A stretch of 46,262 nucleotides of DNA from a virus. Below the pieces are notes generated by a model that saw nothing but the letters and a program-made list of their open reading frames with translations, did no database searches and was not told the DNA's origin. The translations under genes were made by a program, and so were the position numbers. How positions within the stretch are numbered: position 1 is the first letter of the stretch; the number at the start of each line of letters is the position of its first letter. Positions 26,905-36,533 of this stretch are shown here, in pieces. The stretch lies in the IMG/VR virus record IMGVR_UViG_3300020020_000063, positions 1 through 46,262 of that record; one strand, written 5' to 3'.

Positions 26905-27239
26905 TACTGTCCTTCCCTTAGTTTTCTGACTTCTTCTTGAAGTGCTCTGAGCTGCCTATCGCACTGAGCATGTTCCCAGCCCAGCCGTCTAGTTTCGCTC
27001 TGAGCTTCTGCTACCTTGGTTTTACAATCTTCATAGAGAGATTCAATTCTCTCCTTTGACATTGTAACTCTTTCCAGCTGAGTAGCCAACATGTTATTCA
27101 CCATGCCGGACAACTGCCCGTCAGTTAGTCTCGCCTCAGCTATCGCCTTCTTTCTGGTGGCCATTGTCCCGGCGATTCCGCCAATACCACCGGCTCCGAC
27201 TACTCCCGCTATGACCGCCGTTACTGTCTCCCATGCCAC
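26904..27239 (-). CDS. membrane-anchored coiled-coil protein, 111 aa
   Basis: A Gly/Ala-rich membrane segment (VTAVIAGVVGAGGIGGIAG, residues 5-24) is followed by a long coiled coil (about 45-108, with TQLERVTMSKERIESLYED and LQEEVRKLREG). The layout fits a membrane-tethered lysis or entry accessory, for example a spanin-like or virion membrane protein. It is overlapped at its start by the end of the upstream gene. Confidence 0.55.
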   Translation of the reverse strand: MAWETVTAVIAGVVGAGGIGGIAGTMATRKKAIAEARLTDGQLSGMVNNMLATQLERVTMSKERIESLYEDCKTKVAEAQSETRRLGWEHAQCDRQLRALQEEVRKLREGQ

Positions 27240-27579
27240 TACGTCCGATCCTCCTTATTTGTCTCTCTTCCCAAATGTGGAGCATGGGAGCCCACGCAAC
27301 ACCGAGTAGCAAAAGCGGGAAGAACCATTGAGTGATAACTGCATAGGCAGTTATTTTGATCACTCCGAAAACGAGTAGAATGGCGTACGTAGAAAACAAC
27401 CCAAGCGTAACAGCCCTGTAAGAGTACAAGACTCGCCAGTCAATGTCAATAAGCCTCAAGAAGGCAGCTCGAACATTCGTAACCGCACCTAAAAGCAGCA
27501 AGACAAAGCTCACTTTTTGAGAGGGAGTCCAAGCGTTCCAAGCCTCACTAAATGCTAGTATCAGCTGGGTTAGCAGCAC
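27136..27579 (-). CDS. multi-pass membrane protein, 147 aa
   Basis: GTG 27579 is preferred: CAGGAGG stands seven bases before it, while TTG 27585 is only one base away. About three membrane segments are visible (VSFVLLLLGAVTNV, YRAVTLGLFSTYAILLVFGV, WFFPLLLLGVAWAPML). The last 35 residues are Ser/Arg/Gly-rich and coincide with the next gene's start in another frame. A role in lysis or genome delivery is possible. Confidence 0.55.
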   Translation of the reverse strand: MLLTQLILAFSEAWNAWTPSQKVSFVLLLLGAVTNVRAAFLRLIDIDWRVLYSYRAVTLGLFSTYAILLVFGVIKITAYAVITQWFFPLLLLGVAWAPMLHIWEERQIRRIGRSGMGDSNGGHSGSSRSRWYWRNRRDNGHQKEGDS

Positions 27580-30376
27580 GTACAATCCTCCTGGTATTGC
27601 GCAGATAACGATCTAGCTTAGCAATATCAAGATTTCGATATTTCTCATACAAACGAGGACTGGGATTGTCGATACCTGCTGCGTTGAAGGCGTCATTCTT
27701 CTCCTCGTTAATCATCGCCCTCAGAACATCTTCACGACGTCGGAACTCTCCAGCCTGCCGCTCTTGAGTTACTGGCTGCAACTGAGCACCAGCAGCCCAA
27801 GAAGTCAGGAAGCGAGTGTCACCTTCAACAGCATTAGAGGCCATTCGAGAAGGGCCAAGCTGTGAAGCCAGCCAGTTCGTCCAGCCTCCCGACTCATCAA
27901 TCGGCTGACCAGTAAATAGACTTCGACCTGTAGCAAGCTCCGTTGGAATCTTGGCAACAGGGGTAGCCATATTGACTGCCTTATGTGCCAGGCCCTGTAC
28001 AGTCTCAAATGGATTACCAGATTCAATACCCTCAGCTAGCGGATCTAGAATGTTTTCCAAGTCACCGATAGGCGTCTGAGAAGACACGATGTTGGTGAAG
28101 ACTGCCTCACCCTCACCAGCGCCAGAGAGCTTCTTGATTAGCTTACCAACAGCCGTGTTCTTCTCGTTGTCAGCCAGAGCCAGACGAACAGGAGCAGAGT
28201 CTCTAATCCACTTCGGGATTAGCCAGTCTCCCTCACCATCATCAGTACCAAGTACGCCCTGGAGAAGGTCCTGTCCTTTCGGATAGGCGGCCATATAACC
28301 AGGCTTGGTAAAGAGAAGCTCCATCTGTAGGGGGAGATTACGTCGCATCCAGCCATAGAAAGGGACAATTCGACGCATGGTTTTGTGTTCAAAGGATGAA
28401 AGCATTCCGTAGTCGATGTTGTACTTACGGACTCGTTCTCCCGCACGAAGACTTGCCTCCTGTAGCTCCTGCTGGGTAGCCATCCTATTCTTGGGAAGCT
28501 CATCTTCCATAGCCTTAATATGATGGGCGACACGGAAAAGATCCTCTCGCTCATCTGCAAAATTGTTCACCTTTGTATCAAACTGACCGAGCTTTGATCG
28601 AGACTTGGCTACGTATTTGCCCATGCCCTCTCTCGCAAGAGGGCCAGCACCCTTCTGAACCTCAGAGACAATGAAGCCAGACTTACTACCTCCGCGGAGG
28701 TAGAGGTCCCACATCTGTGCGACAGGAATCTGATTGTGTTTTCCGACCCTGATTTTCTGCATGTTTCGCTGAACAGGATTAACAGCTACACCGAGAACGT
28801 CATCTACGTCTGTGTTACGCTTTGCTCTCAACACTTGAACAGAACGCTTGTACAGAGACGGGTTAACCACCCCATCCATGTAGTTGATCAACCCGTCAGA
28901 GAAGGAGTTACGAACGTGGTAACCGGGGTTGTAAGAAGTGTTCAGCTTCTTCCACTGATTAAGCACGCCATCATAGAATCGCATAAAGTCAGCACTTGCA
29001 GAGCCATCCTTGAGGACAGACTCCATACCGTTTAGCGCTTCAACGATGGGACGGGGAAGCCACTTATCCTGTAGGTCTGCATGGGCACGAACAATAGGAG
29101 CATTGATAGCCCCTTCTGCTCGTAGCCATTTCATATCCCGCAAGGACTGCATCTGCTTCTCAGTTGGAGCAACCCCAAACTCTTCTATAGCATCACGAAC
29201 AATACCTTGCCTAGCCATTGTTCTGTAATGCTTCTCAGACCGAAGAGCCATGATCTCGCCAATTTGAACAACTGGATCAAGACCCGCCTTCTCAGCGTCT
29301 TGAAGACTGTACATCTTCTTCAAGTCTTCAAAAGGAGTTCCTCTATGAACCGGGGCGCCAGAAGGAAGCCCGGGCATACGCTCCAGGCCCTTCTTGTTTT
29401 GGAAGAACTTGTAGATATAGTTCGGATTGAACTGGCCAGGCTCGTATAATCCAAGCTTCATCTCATCTTCGAAGAAGTGCTTAAGATGCTCCTGAGCAGT
29501 TCTCTTGTAATCCTCTAGAGTCGTGTGGCCATTAATCTTAGCCTTATCGTTTATAAGGTTAACGGTACTGAGGTCCTCACCACTCTCGATAGCAAGGCTG
29601 ACTCTTCGCTGTTCGTCTGGAGTGAGACGTCTGTAGTAGTCCAGCAAAGCGTCATGATGCGGTCGAAACAAACCTGCGTTTCGAGACTCATATACGCGGG
29701 CTGTATCAGCCAGACCGAAAGGAAGCTCGGACCGTTTGGAGAATGCACGAGCACCGAGGCGACGGGAACCTTCTTCACCGACCAGCAAGTCCTTCATTTT
29801 ATTACCAACAGCTGAGGGCTGTGTGATATTTGGAGTGATTTTCTTACCCATAAAGGTAACATAAGCATGAGCAGGATCCAACTTCCGAATGGAATCCCTC
29901 TCAGCTTGAATAGCCGACTCAGTTAATTCCTCTCCAGCTTCGGTGAGCTTCTTAATGCCTTGAATTTCCGCCTTAGCCTTTGAAGTTCCGCCCTTAAACT
30001 TCACTCCAGTGAAAGTCAGGGGGTCTAAAAGGACGTCGCCTGCCAAGCCCCCTACAGCTTTGGCATACCTATTCTCTACGCCCAAGTTTCCTAGAACGTC
30101 AGAATAAGACTTGTCCGATCGTCCCTTCAAGCCGGCCATTAACCCTTCGACGATAGAGGTCTCTGGGTCATCATCGGTAGCAGCAAACGCTGCCCCCGCG
30201 CTTGCGCGGGCGGGACGAGAAATCAGATCGAACAGGTCACCGAAGATAGAGCCACGGATACGTCTATCGCCTTCTCCAGCACCAAGTCTTTCGTCTTCGG
30301 GCAGGTCGTCTTGCCGCCTGACGACGGACATGAGCTGGCTCATCTGTTGTGGAGTTAGGCGCCTGTTAGTAGCCAC
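27548..30376 (-). CDS. large internal virion protein, 942 aa
   Basis: By size, position downstream of the tail genes and Ala/helix-rich sequence this looks like an internal core protein that is ejected with the DNA in podovirus-type phages. A recognisable stretch (MRRIVPFYGWMRRNLPLQME, around residue 680) resembles a segment found in large polyvalent or internal virion proteins of many phages. No peptidoglycan-cutting motif stands out. GTG 30376 overlaps the previous gene by 11 nt and lacks a clear ribosome site. Confidence 0.65.
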   Translation of the reverse strand: MATNRRLTPQQMSQLMSVVRRQDDLPEDERLGAGEGDRRIRGSIFGDLFDLISRPARASAGAAFAATDDDPETSIVEGLMAGLKGRSDKSYSDVLGNLGVENRYAKAVGGLAGDVLLDPLTFTGVKFKGGTSKAKAEIQGIKKLTEAGEELTESAIQAERDSIRKLDPAHAYVTFMGKKITPNITQPSAVGNKMKDLLVGEEGSRRLGARAFSKRSELPFGLADTARVYESRNAGLFRPHHDALLDYYRRLTPDEQRRVSLAIESGEDLSTVNLINDKAKINGHTTLEDYKRTAQEHLKHFFEDEMKLGLYEPGQFNPNYIYKFFQNKKGLERMPGLPSGAPVHRGTPFEDLKKMYSLQDAEKAGLDPVVQIGEIMALRSEKHYRTMARQGIVRDAIEEFGVAPTEKQMQSLRDMKWLRAEGAINAPIVRAHADLQDKWLPRPIVEALNGMESVLKDGSASADFMRFYDGVLNQWKKLNTSYNPGYHVRNSFSDGLINYMDGVVNPSLYKRSVQVLRAKRNTDVDDVLGVAVNPVQRNMQKIRVGKHNQIPVAQMWDLYLRGGSKSGFIVSEVQKGAGPLAREGMGKYVAKSRSKLGQFDTKVNNFADEREDLFRVAHHIKAMEDELPKNRMATQQELQEASLRAGERVRKYNIDYGMLSSFEHKTMRRIVPFYGWMRRNLPLQMELLFTKPGYMAAYPKGQDLLQGVLGTDDGEGDWLIPKWIRDSAPVRLALADNEKNTAVGKLIKKLSGAGEGEAVFTNIVSSQTPIGDLENILDPLAEGIESGNPFETVQGLAHKAVNMATPVAKIPTELATGRSLFTGQPIDESGGWTNWLASQLGPSRMASNAVEGDTRFLTSWAAGAQLQPVTQERQAGEFRRREDVLRAMINEEKNDAFNAAGIDNPSPRLYEKYRNLDIAKLDRYLRNTRRIVRAANPADTSI

Positions 30377-31391
30377 GGATTCTGACTCGTTCGTTCTTTA
30401 GAACTTCCAGTAGTTCCTGGAGAACATCACTCTGCATTCCTGTAGATCCTATAGGACCAGCCTCCAAAGCTCCCCGTCCTAAAGCCTTAGGTTGCTGATC
30501 AATGAGCTGTAGAAGCTCATCAGGACCTATCTGCTGCGAAACGGGAGGACCAGGATAAGGAGCCATGTCTTCTACGCCTTGAGTGAAAGGAGAAGGTGCA
30601 GCACGCTTCTTAACCTGAGTCGGAGGACCAGGATAATTGCTAAGAACGTCTGTTTCTTCATTCAAGACTCTCTCTGTCTCGGAGATATCGTCTCCACGGC
30701 CCTGCATAAATTTGCCAAGACGTGTTCCCGCAGCCCTTTTAAGTGCATAGGCGGCAGCTCTTTCGCCGCCGCCAATAAGAGAACCTGCTGCAATAGCAGA
30801 CATTGGATCACCTGTAGCCAGGTATCCTTGACCGTATCGTCGAGCCGCCTGTCCTGCTCTTTGTCCTAGAGCAAGACCTTCACTTCTTGGAATTGGTCCA
30901 AATGTTCCGACACCTTTACCAACCTTCCCCGCTACCCCAGGAAGATTGGCGAGCTTACCAGCACCGCCAGCAGCTCCAGCGAACAGAAGAGGATCAGTGG
31001 CAATATCGAAGGTAGGCTTCAAGACTCTGTCAAGAAGATCACCGTCATCATCCCACTGCTCTACAGGTTTCCCCTGCGTATACAATTCAGATGGAGAAAG
31101 CTCACCCTTCCAGCCTTCTTTAATACCCGAGAGGGCCGACTGAGCTTTGGGACGAAGGTACTCAAACTCAGAAGCGTCTACGCCGTTGCGATCAAGCTTA
31201 GCGAACAGCTCCCGAATTTCATCTTCGTCTTCGTTGTTTGCCTTGTCTCGAAGTCCGAGAGCCTGTAGACCAGACTGATTGACGTCAAAGTTAATGAGGT
31301 CACCAACCTGGTTTCCCAAGCCGGTGACCCCACCAACGAAAACATCACGAGGCTTACGAAGGACATCGAGAACACTATCTAGAACTCCCAT
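30366..31391 (-). CDS. internal virion-type protein, 341 aa
   Basis: Not assigned to a family. It has an N-terminal helical part, a Gly/Ala-rich centre (LLFAGAAGGAGKLANLPGVAG, split in reading) that could insert into membranes, and a C-terminal Pro-rich part with a repeated YPGPP motif (YPGPPTQ, YPGPPVSQ). It lies between two other long virion genes. The C-terminal end, NERVRIRGY, resembles that of the protein at 33499. Confidence 0.6.
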   Translation of the reverse strand: MGVLDSVLDVLRKPRDVFVGGVTGLGNQVGDLINFDVNQSGLQALGLRDKANNEDEDEIRELFAKLDRNGVDASEFEYLRPKAQSALSGIKEGWKGELSPSELYTQGKPVEQWDDDGDLLDRVLKPTFDIATDPLLFAGAAGGAGKLANLPGVAGKVGKGVGTFGPIPRSEGLALGQRAGQAARRYGQGYLATGDPMSAIAAGSLIGGGERAAAYALKRAAGTRLGKFMQGRGDDISETERVLNEETDVLSNYPGPPTQVKKRAAPSPFTQGVEDMAPYPGPPVSQQIGPDELLQLIDQQPKALGRGALEAGPIGSTGMQSDVLQELLEVLKNERVRIRGY

Positions 31392-31392
31392 G

Positions 31393-32580
31393 TCACCTCA
31401 GTCCTTGAGCGAGAGACCGCAGCCTGTCAAGATCAGACCCGTAGGAGTTCTTGTTTCCTACAGAGTTCTTGACAGTTGAGCCTCCACCACCGCCCCAACC
31501 GCTAGACCGCCCACTGAAAGAAGTCCAGCCACGAGAAGGACTAGGAACGTATTCAGGAAGAAGGGCAGCGAGAGAGTTTTGACGACGCCAAGCATCTCCA
31601 GGCTCATCAGGAAACTCTCCAGAACCCTGTAAAGCCTCGAAGATTCCCAATCGTTCGCCTACAGAAGCTTGCGGATTCTGGCCGGCTTCAAACTCTCGCA
31701 GAGCAAGCTGGTAGTTACGATCGCCACTCATGCGATCATTCTCCATGCCCATCTGCTTGAGCATCAGCTCAGCCATCCACCTTTCCTCATCTGAACCTTG
31801 AGCCGCACCGCGTGCGGCCCTGTCATCTGCCATTGCTTGCGCCTTGAGCGATAGCTCAGCATTCGTCGATTCGGACTGTTGACGAAGCTGAGCTTCCTTG
31901 AAGGCCTGTTCCCACTCTCTGGCCCCCATTTCATTTATTTGCTCACCTAGATAGGACCCCTGCTCTCCTAGGATACGAAGAAGCTCGTCACCCATGTCAG
32001 TTTCCTGCTCAATACCAGCCAGGTTATTCTGTCCCAAGGCAGCAACAATTTCCCTCTCCAGCCCGGAGAGGGAGTCGGCTCGCATCATCTTACCGGTACC
32101 GATTTGCTGATCGTAGACAGAACCCATCTGTCCAGCCCAGTTCTTCAAGTTACCGGTAACAGTAGCGTCTCGCTGTGCGTTGGCAGCGCCAAGATCAGCT
32201 ACAAGCTTCTCAAGAGTGCCCTGCTGATACGCAGCCTGCTGCTCGTAGCCAGTCTGCTGACCAAGACTCTGCATGTAGGTTCTAGCCTGATCACGCAAAG
32301 CCTGACCAACTTGATTGGCATCTCGATACCCCTGCCCAATTGACTGAGCCTGAGTATCAAGAGCCTGCATAGCCTGACCCTTATTTGCAGCCAGACCCTG
32401 ATCAAGCGTGTCGTATGTTTGACCCACGTAACCCCGAGCGAGGTTTCCGTAGTTCTGCGTCGACTCATTCCTGAGTCGAGTCGATTCCTGAATCTGGGCA
32501 ATTCTACGATTGATCGCATCACGCTGAGGATCATATCGTAGAGAAGCGAGATTCTGTGCCTGCGCAGCAATGTCTACCAC
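31393..32580 (-). CDS. coiled-coil virion protein, 395 aa
   Basis: Gln/Ala-rich helices over most of its length (for example RRIAQIQESTRLRNESTQN, QQTGYEQQAAYQQGTLEK) and a Gly/Ser-rich C-terminus. Composition and position match internal or tail-core proteins of podoviruses. GTG 32580 overlaps the end of the previous gene by 7 nt. Confidence 0.6.
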   Translation of the reverse strand: MVDIAAQAQNLASLRYDPQRDAINRRIAQIQESTRLRNESTQNYGNLARGYVGQTYDTLDQGLAANKGQAMQALDTQAQSIGQGYRDANQVGQALRDQARTYMQSLGQQTGYEQQAAYQQGTLEKLVADLGAANAQRDATVTGNLKNWAGQMGSVYDQQIGTGKMMRADSLSGLEREIVAALGQNNLAGIEQETDMGDELLRILGEQGSYLGEQINEMGAREWEQAFKEAQLRQQSESTNAELSLKAQAMADDRAARGAAQGSDEERWMAELMLKQMGMENDRMSGDRNYQLALREFEAGQNPQASVGERLGIFEALQGSGEFPDEPGDAWRRQNSLAALLPEYVPSPSRGWTSFSGRSSGWGGGGGSTVKNSVGNKNSYGSDLDRLRSLAQGLR

Positions 32581-33560
32581 GGCATAGCTCCTGGTCCACC
32601 GGACACATCATGCTGAATCCGGTTAAGAACTTCCTGACGAATGTGAGAGGGAAGCTCGTAGTGCTCGTTCCAGAGATTCAACAAGAAGCCCTTGTCATTG
32701 GTCCGACGAATCAGCTCAACGAAGGCTCCCTCTCCGTACTTGTTACCTGCGGCATCACCATAGGGAGTAGGAGCACCGCCCCCGCCACCACCGACACCAA
32801 TAGAAGGCGGCTGCTGGAACTGTCTCTGCTGAGCAGCTTGCTGCAACATTTGCTGCTGATATTGAGCCTGCTGAGCTGCCTGCTGCTGTTGCCAGGCCTG
32901 CTGTGCAGCAATTTGCTGCTGGATTCTTTGGTTCTCAGCTTCCTCTCTGGCACGCTGACGAGCATTTTCCTCTTCTTCAGCGACCTGCTGGAACCAAAGA
33001 CCCTCACGTCCCTGGTTAATCCCCTCAACCCCCTGAGCATAACCCTGCTCGATACCGTAAAGGTTGTTACCTCTCATACGGGAGAGATTGTCCATCATAC
33101 GGACATAGTTCTCATTGAGCTTGCCCTGCTCATTCACATTGACTGTGGACATGCCCAAGCCACGGATACCGAGAGTATCCTTAAGACGCTGCATTGCAGT
33201 CTGCTGCAATCTATTAGCGTCGTCAGTCTGAGTCTTATATCTGTCCTCAGCTTGGAAAATAGAATTACTACGCTGCAAACCGAGATCGCCAAGCTGACGC
33301 TGGAAGCCAGCGTCAACCTGAGAGAACTTAGGATTAAAGCCAAACTGCCTAACCTGAGCCTGGGGCATCTGAGTAGGTGCCTGAGGAATCATCCCCATCT
33401 GGTCGAGAGACTGAGCGAAGGGATTAGTTAAAGTCCCTTCTATCCCCATAGCAGTTGGATCCTCTTCTTCTGCTCCCAAAGGAGCAGAGAGGCGACGATT
33501 AGCCGCTTGGATTAGCCCAGTTTGCGCTAGATTTATCGGCTGCCCGAGACTGGTAGCCAC
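32574..33560 (-). CDS. Gln-rich virion protein, 328 aa
   Basis: A helical N-terminal half is followed by a very Gln/Ala-rich coiled stretch (residues about 205-255), a Gly run (GGGGGG near 265) and a short C-terminal domain (FLLNLWNEHYELPSHIRQEV). Such sequences occur in internal core or scaffold-like virion proteins. GTG start with the context TCCGTGGCTAC, the same as at 30376. Confidence 0.6.
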   Translation of the reverse strand: MATSLGQPINLAQTGLIQAANRRLSAPLGAEEEDPTAMGIEGTLTNPFAQSLDQMGMIPQAPTQMPQAQVRQFGFNPKFSQVDAGFQRQLGDLGLQRSNSIFQAEDRYKTQTDDANRLQQTAMQRLKDTLGIRGLGMSTVNVNEQGKLNENYVRMMDNLSRMRGNNLYGIEQGYAQGVEGINQGREGLWFQQVAEEEENARQRAREEAENQRIQQQIAAQQAWQQQQAAQQAQYQQQMLQQAAQQRQFQQPPSIGVGGGGGGAPTPYGDAAGNKYGEGAFVELIRRTNDKGFLLNLWNEHYELPSHIRQEVLNRIQHDVSGGPGAMPW

Positions 33561-33840
33561 GGAGTCTCTCCTGGATTAGATGGGACATCATTGGATTCAT
33601 GGTCATGCCATTTTGAGTAAATGTAGGAGTTGGTTCCCTTGGGCGTCCTGCACCCGGAGGTCCGGTTAACCCGGCTCCATAGACTGTTCTCCCCCGAGCT
33701 AGCATGTTTTGCAGGCCGTTAGGCGAGAAGGTAGCACCAGGCCCGGTTAGAGAAGGAAGACCCCCCTGGACTTGCGTAGGAGTCTTCAATCCACCAGACA
33801 CAGATTGAGGCTCGTATTTTGGTTGAAGACTGTTTCTCAT
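33499..33840 (-). CDS. small Pro/Gly-rich virion-region protein, 113 aa
   Basis: Not recognised. Low-complexity Pro/Gly/Thr sequence (GGLPSLTGPGATFSPNG, GPPGAGRPREPTPTF) and a helical end with HLIQERLRGY. It overlaps the next gene by 62 nt in another frame. It is probably a minor structural or assembly protein. Confidence 0.5.
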   Translation of the reverse strand: MRNSLQPKYEPQSVSGGLKTPTQVQGGLPSLTGPGATFSPNGLQNMLARGRTVYGAGLTGPPGAGRPREPTPTFTQNGMTMNPMMSHLIQERLRGYQSRAADKSSANWANPSG

Positions 33841-33852
33841 CCAGCACTTCCT

Positions 33853-34362
33853 TTATGCCTTCATAGGGATAACTAGAAGTCTACGCTTTAAGAAACCAAT
33901 ATTAGCCCCACCAGTAGCGTACATCAATTTAAACGTATTCTCTCCTGGATTCAAGGTAGTGAACAAACACATAGAACCAAGCTGCCAGTTTCCTAAGGCG
34001 TTAGCGTCGTTCATGAAGAACGTACTAGGTGCAGCACCGGCTCCGATAGTTGTAGCTCCACTTACTGCAATTCCTATGTTACAGTTAGTAGCTACACCGC
34101 CACCTGTAATCTGAGCGCTCATTATACAAGCTACAGAAGTCCTAGTTCTGATAGTTACTGACGGGCCAGTAGTGGCTAGATCGACATAGACTGCTGAGTT
34201 AGTAAACTCATGGGTTGTTATCTCAGCAATCTTCGGTGCTACTGCTAGATTAGCCTCCACGTAGGCAAGAGCTTGTCGGATTCTTTGGAAGCTTCTATCC
34301 AGATAGGACAGTAGAGATTGATCGAATCTAGGAATTGGAAGCGGGTCAAAATTAGCCGGCAT
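33853..34362 (-). CDS. putative tail/fibre protein, 169 aa
   Basis: A short helical N-terminal part with a trimer-forming look (QSLLSYLDRSFQRIRQALAY) precedes a beta-rich domain (about 55-169). This is the build of short podovirus tail fibres or head decorations: coiled-coil stem plus beta head. It is placed directly after the nozzle-like gene and overlaps it by 11 nt. Receptor binding is possible but not shown. Confidence 0.55.
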   Translation of the reverse strand: MPANFDPLPIPRFDQSLLSYLDRSFQRIRQALAYVEANLAVAPKIAEITTHEFTNSAVYVDLATTGPSVTIRTRTSVACIMSAQITGGGVATNCNIGIAVSGATTIGAGAAPSTFFMNDANALGNWQLGSMCLFTTLNPGENTFKLMYATGGANIGFLKRRLLVIPMKA

Positions 34363-35890
34363 TGCTTACCACCTGTTTAGGTCCAGAATTAGCCCAGTTC
34401 ACGCCGTAGACATTTATTTCAGCCCCGCCCTGTCCCGCATTTGTGCCGAAGATGACACGAAGCCCTATTTCTCTAAACCTGCCTGCACCAGGAAATCGAA
34501 GTAAGGTTCTAGATGGATGCGTTAACGACTTGGTAACCGCCGCTCCCAGAGTGTCCTTGCGAACGTATCGAACTTCGACTGACGTAGTGGCCGCTCCCTC
34601 ACAATCAATACCCACCCAAAAGTTTCTTTTGACTTCTGTAGGAGCCCCATCATCCAAGAAACCAAACTCCATAAAGCCTATAAAATTGTTAATGTCCGCG
34701 CCGCCAGAAAGCCCTATAGTGTCATCCTTGTACCACGTGTTAACAGGATCGAACACATACATGTAACCAGAACCACCATCACTGCCCATGTAGAGCTTTT
34801 CAAGGCCTCGACCATACTGGAGAAACCCCATAGGGATAGCATTGCCTCCAGTAGTAAGGTTAACAGCCCAAGTTACCCACTCCTCTGTGGTGGTATCGAA
34901 ACAGTTAATAGTAGGGCTGCCAGGAGACGTAAAAATGTACATGCCCTCAAAATGAGCAGAGTAATATCCCTTGACGCTGGTATTAGTAGGAACTTGAGAA
35001 GCAAGATTCGCGTTCAACCTGTCTGAAATACGTTCGAACGTTGTACCATCAGTTCTGTAGACTCCATCCTGGGAGACGAAAAACATAAATCCATCAATGA
35101 CCTGAATTGAACCTCGTCCAATACAACCTACAGAAGCATGAACAAGCTGAGGGGAATAAGTGGTCTGGTCAACCGAGCTAGCGTTCAGCTTCCAGATTGA
35201 CTGATCCTTGAAGATATAAAGGTCATCATTATAGACTTGTAGAGAAACATTTCTCTGGCCATCCCCAGGACTAATTGAAATTGTACCAGCATTTACGTTT
35301 GGGGGCCAAGTAACAAAATCCTCTACAGCTGAGAAATGAATCTTAGATTCTTCACCATCCTGACCGTCAGAATTAATAATCCACTGTCGACCCTTGTAAT
35401 CACAAGTAAAGGTACCCACTGGACCAAACCCGTTACTGACAATACCAGAATTAGTAACCCCGATTGAAGCTCCAGTACTCCTGACGAAGTAATGATGATA
35501 AGGGTTCGCAGGACCAGCACTTCTAACAAAGCCCCATTCTATACCAGTAGCAGGCATAGGGGCTCCAGTTGTGGAGTTCCAAGAAGATGTTGGAGTATCT
35601 GCTCTCTTCCAGTAGAGGTTAATTCCATCCGTAGCGAAGATTTTGTCCAGCAGCGTCGGACTGTTCGCCCACACTACAGAGAGAAGACGGAAGAACCCAC
35701 CACCGGGCTGGGGATGAGCGTTAGAAGCGGGCTCCCTATAGAAGCCCTTTCGCTTCCGCAAATATCCTTTGCGTGGGGGAAAAAAGTTACTTAGAGTCGC
35801 AAACTCGTTGGGAGCAATAGCATGCTTCTCTACAGAGCGATTAACGCCCTTGAAGTCAGATACGGTCGAAATATTGTAGGACCGGGGCAT
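34352..35890 (-). CDS. tail nozzle/hub-like protein, 512 aa
   Basis: Begins with FKGVNRSVEKHAIAPNEF and FPPRKGYLRKRKGF, a start pattern typical of podovirus tail-hub or nozzle proteins, followed by repeated beta blade-like segments rich in Gly, Asp and Trp and ending with FREIGLRVIFGTNAG and INVYGVNW. It should form part of the short tail tube below the adaptor. It is downstream of the adaptor gene, the usual order. Confidence 0.65.
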   Translation of the reverse strand: MPRSYNISTVSDFKGVNRSVEKHAIAPNEFATLSNFFPPRKGYLRKRKGFYREPASNAHPQPGGGFFRLLSVVWANSPTLLDKIFATDGINLYWKRADTPTSSWNSTTGAPMPATGIEWGFVRSAGPANPYHHYFVRSTGASIGVTNSGIVSNGFGPVGTFTCDYKGRQWIINSDGQDGEESKIHFSAVEDFVTWPPNVNAGTISISPGDGQRNVSLQVYNDDLYIFKDQSIWKLNASSVDQTTYSPQLVHASVGCIGRGSIQVIDGFMFFVSQDGVYRTDGTTFERISDRLNANLASQVPTNTSVKGYYSAHFEGMYIFTSPGSPTINCFDTTTEEWVTWAVNLTTGGNAIPMGFLQYGRGLEKLYMGSDGGSGYMYVFDPVNTWYKDDTIGLSGGADINNFIGFMEFGFLDDGAPTEVKRNFWVGIDCEGAATTSVEVRYVRKDTLGAAVTKSLTHPSRTLLRFPGAGRFREIGLRVIFGTNAGQGGAEINVYGVNWANSGPKQVVSNAG

Positions 35891-36533
35891 CGCCGCTCAT
35901 TTCTGGATGAGTGCCGAACTCGTTCTCAGTCATATAGCTGTAGAAGCGAGCGAGTCGCATATTGATATCTCTATCAATAAACGCCGCGGCTTGGTCATTT
36001 TCCTCCGTCTGACGAGCCTTCATCACACCGTAGAGGCAGAGAGTCTCATGAAGCCAGACAGGAAGCGGGCAGGTTCCAGGAGCAGCCGCCATTGCTGTAG
36101 GCTGTCCAATATATTCCACTCGAATTGGGCCAGCCTGAGCGAGAGAAACGTACGGGTACATGATAGCAACTCTGGTCAAGTTCATCCAGGGAGAAATCGC
36201 ATAGTGAGAAGGAACATTCCCGGCAGCAATCTGCGATGCAGGGTTAGCTCCACTATGCGGATAAATGTCCCTAAATGGCATCTGGATGAGTCGAGTGCTA
36301 TTCCAGTAAAGAGCCACAACCCGTAACATGTCGTCAGGAAGGAGAACCCCACCAGTCAGTGTAGCTGAATTACAATTAGAATTCGTGACGTCTTTGAGAT
36401 TCATCTCAAGACGGTTCACAATCTCAGTCTGCCCCCAATTAAGCCATTGAATAACCTCAGAGTCTGAGTACTGTGCCGAGTCAACATCTCCGCTCATTTT
36501 ACGAACGGCAGTGATCATTTCCGCTAGTGTCAT
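35856..36533 (-). CDS. head-tail adaptor protein, 225 aa
   Basis: Helical N-terminus (TLAEMITAVRKMSGD, YSDSEVIQWLNWGQTEIVNR), a beta-rich middle with Pro/Tyr loops, and a helical end (LHETLCLYGVMKARQTEE) match the phage adaptor/tail-tubular-A type that docks under the portal. Located between capsid and nozzle genes. Overlaps the upstream gene by ATGA and the downstream gene by 35 nt. Confidence 0.65.
   Translation of the reverse strand: MTLAEMITAVRKMSGDVDSAQYSDSEVIQWLNWGQTEIVNRLEMNLKDVTNSNCNSATLTGGVLLPDDMLRVVALYWNSTRLIQMPFRDIYPHSGANPASQIAAGNVPSHYAISPWMNLTRVAIMYPYVSLAQAGPIRVEYIGQPTAMAAAPGTCPLPVWLHETLCLYGVMKARQTEENDQAAAFIDRDINMRLARFYSYMTENEFGTHPEMSGDAPVLQYFDRI

Noticed and set aside
32800-32960. 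Short tandem DNA repeat or CRISPR-like array
   Set aside because: The CTGCTG-rich stretch encodes a Gln-rich segment in the gene at 32574-33560 and has no spacer structure. No CRISPR array was seen anywhere.
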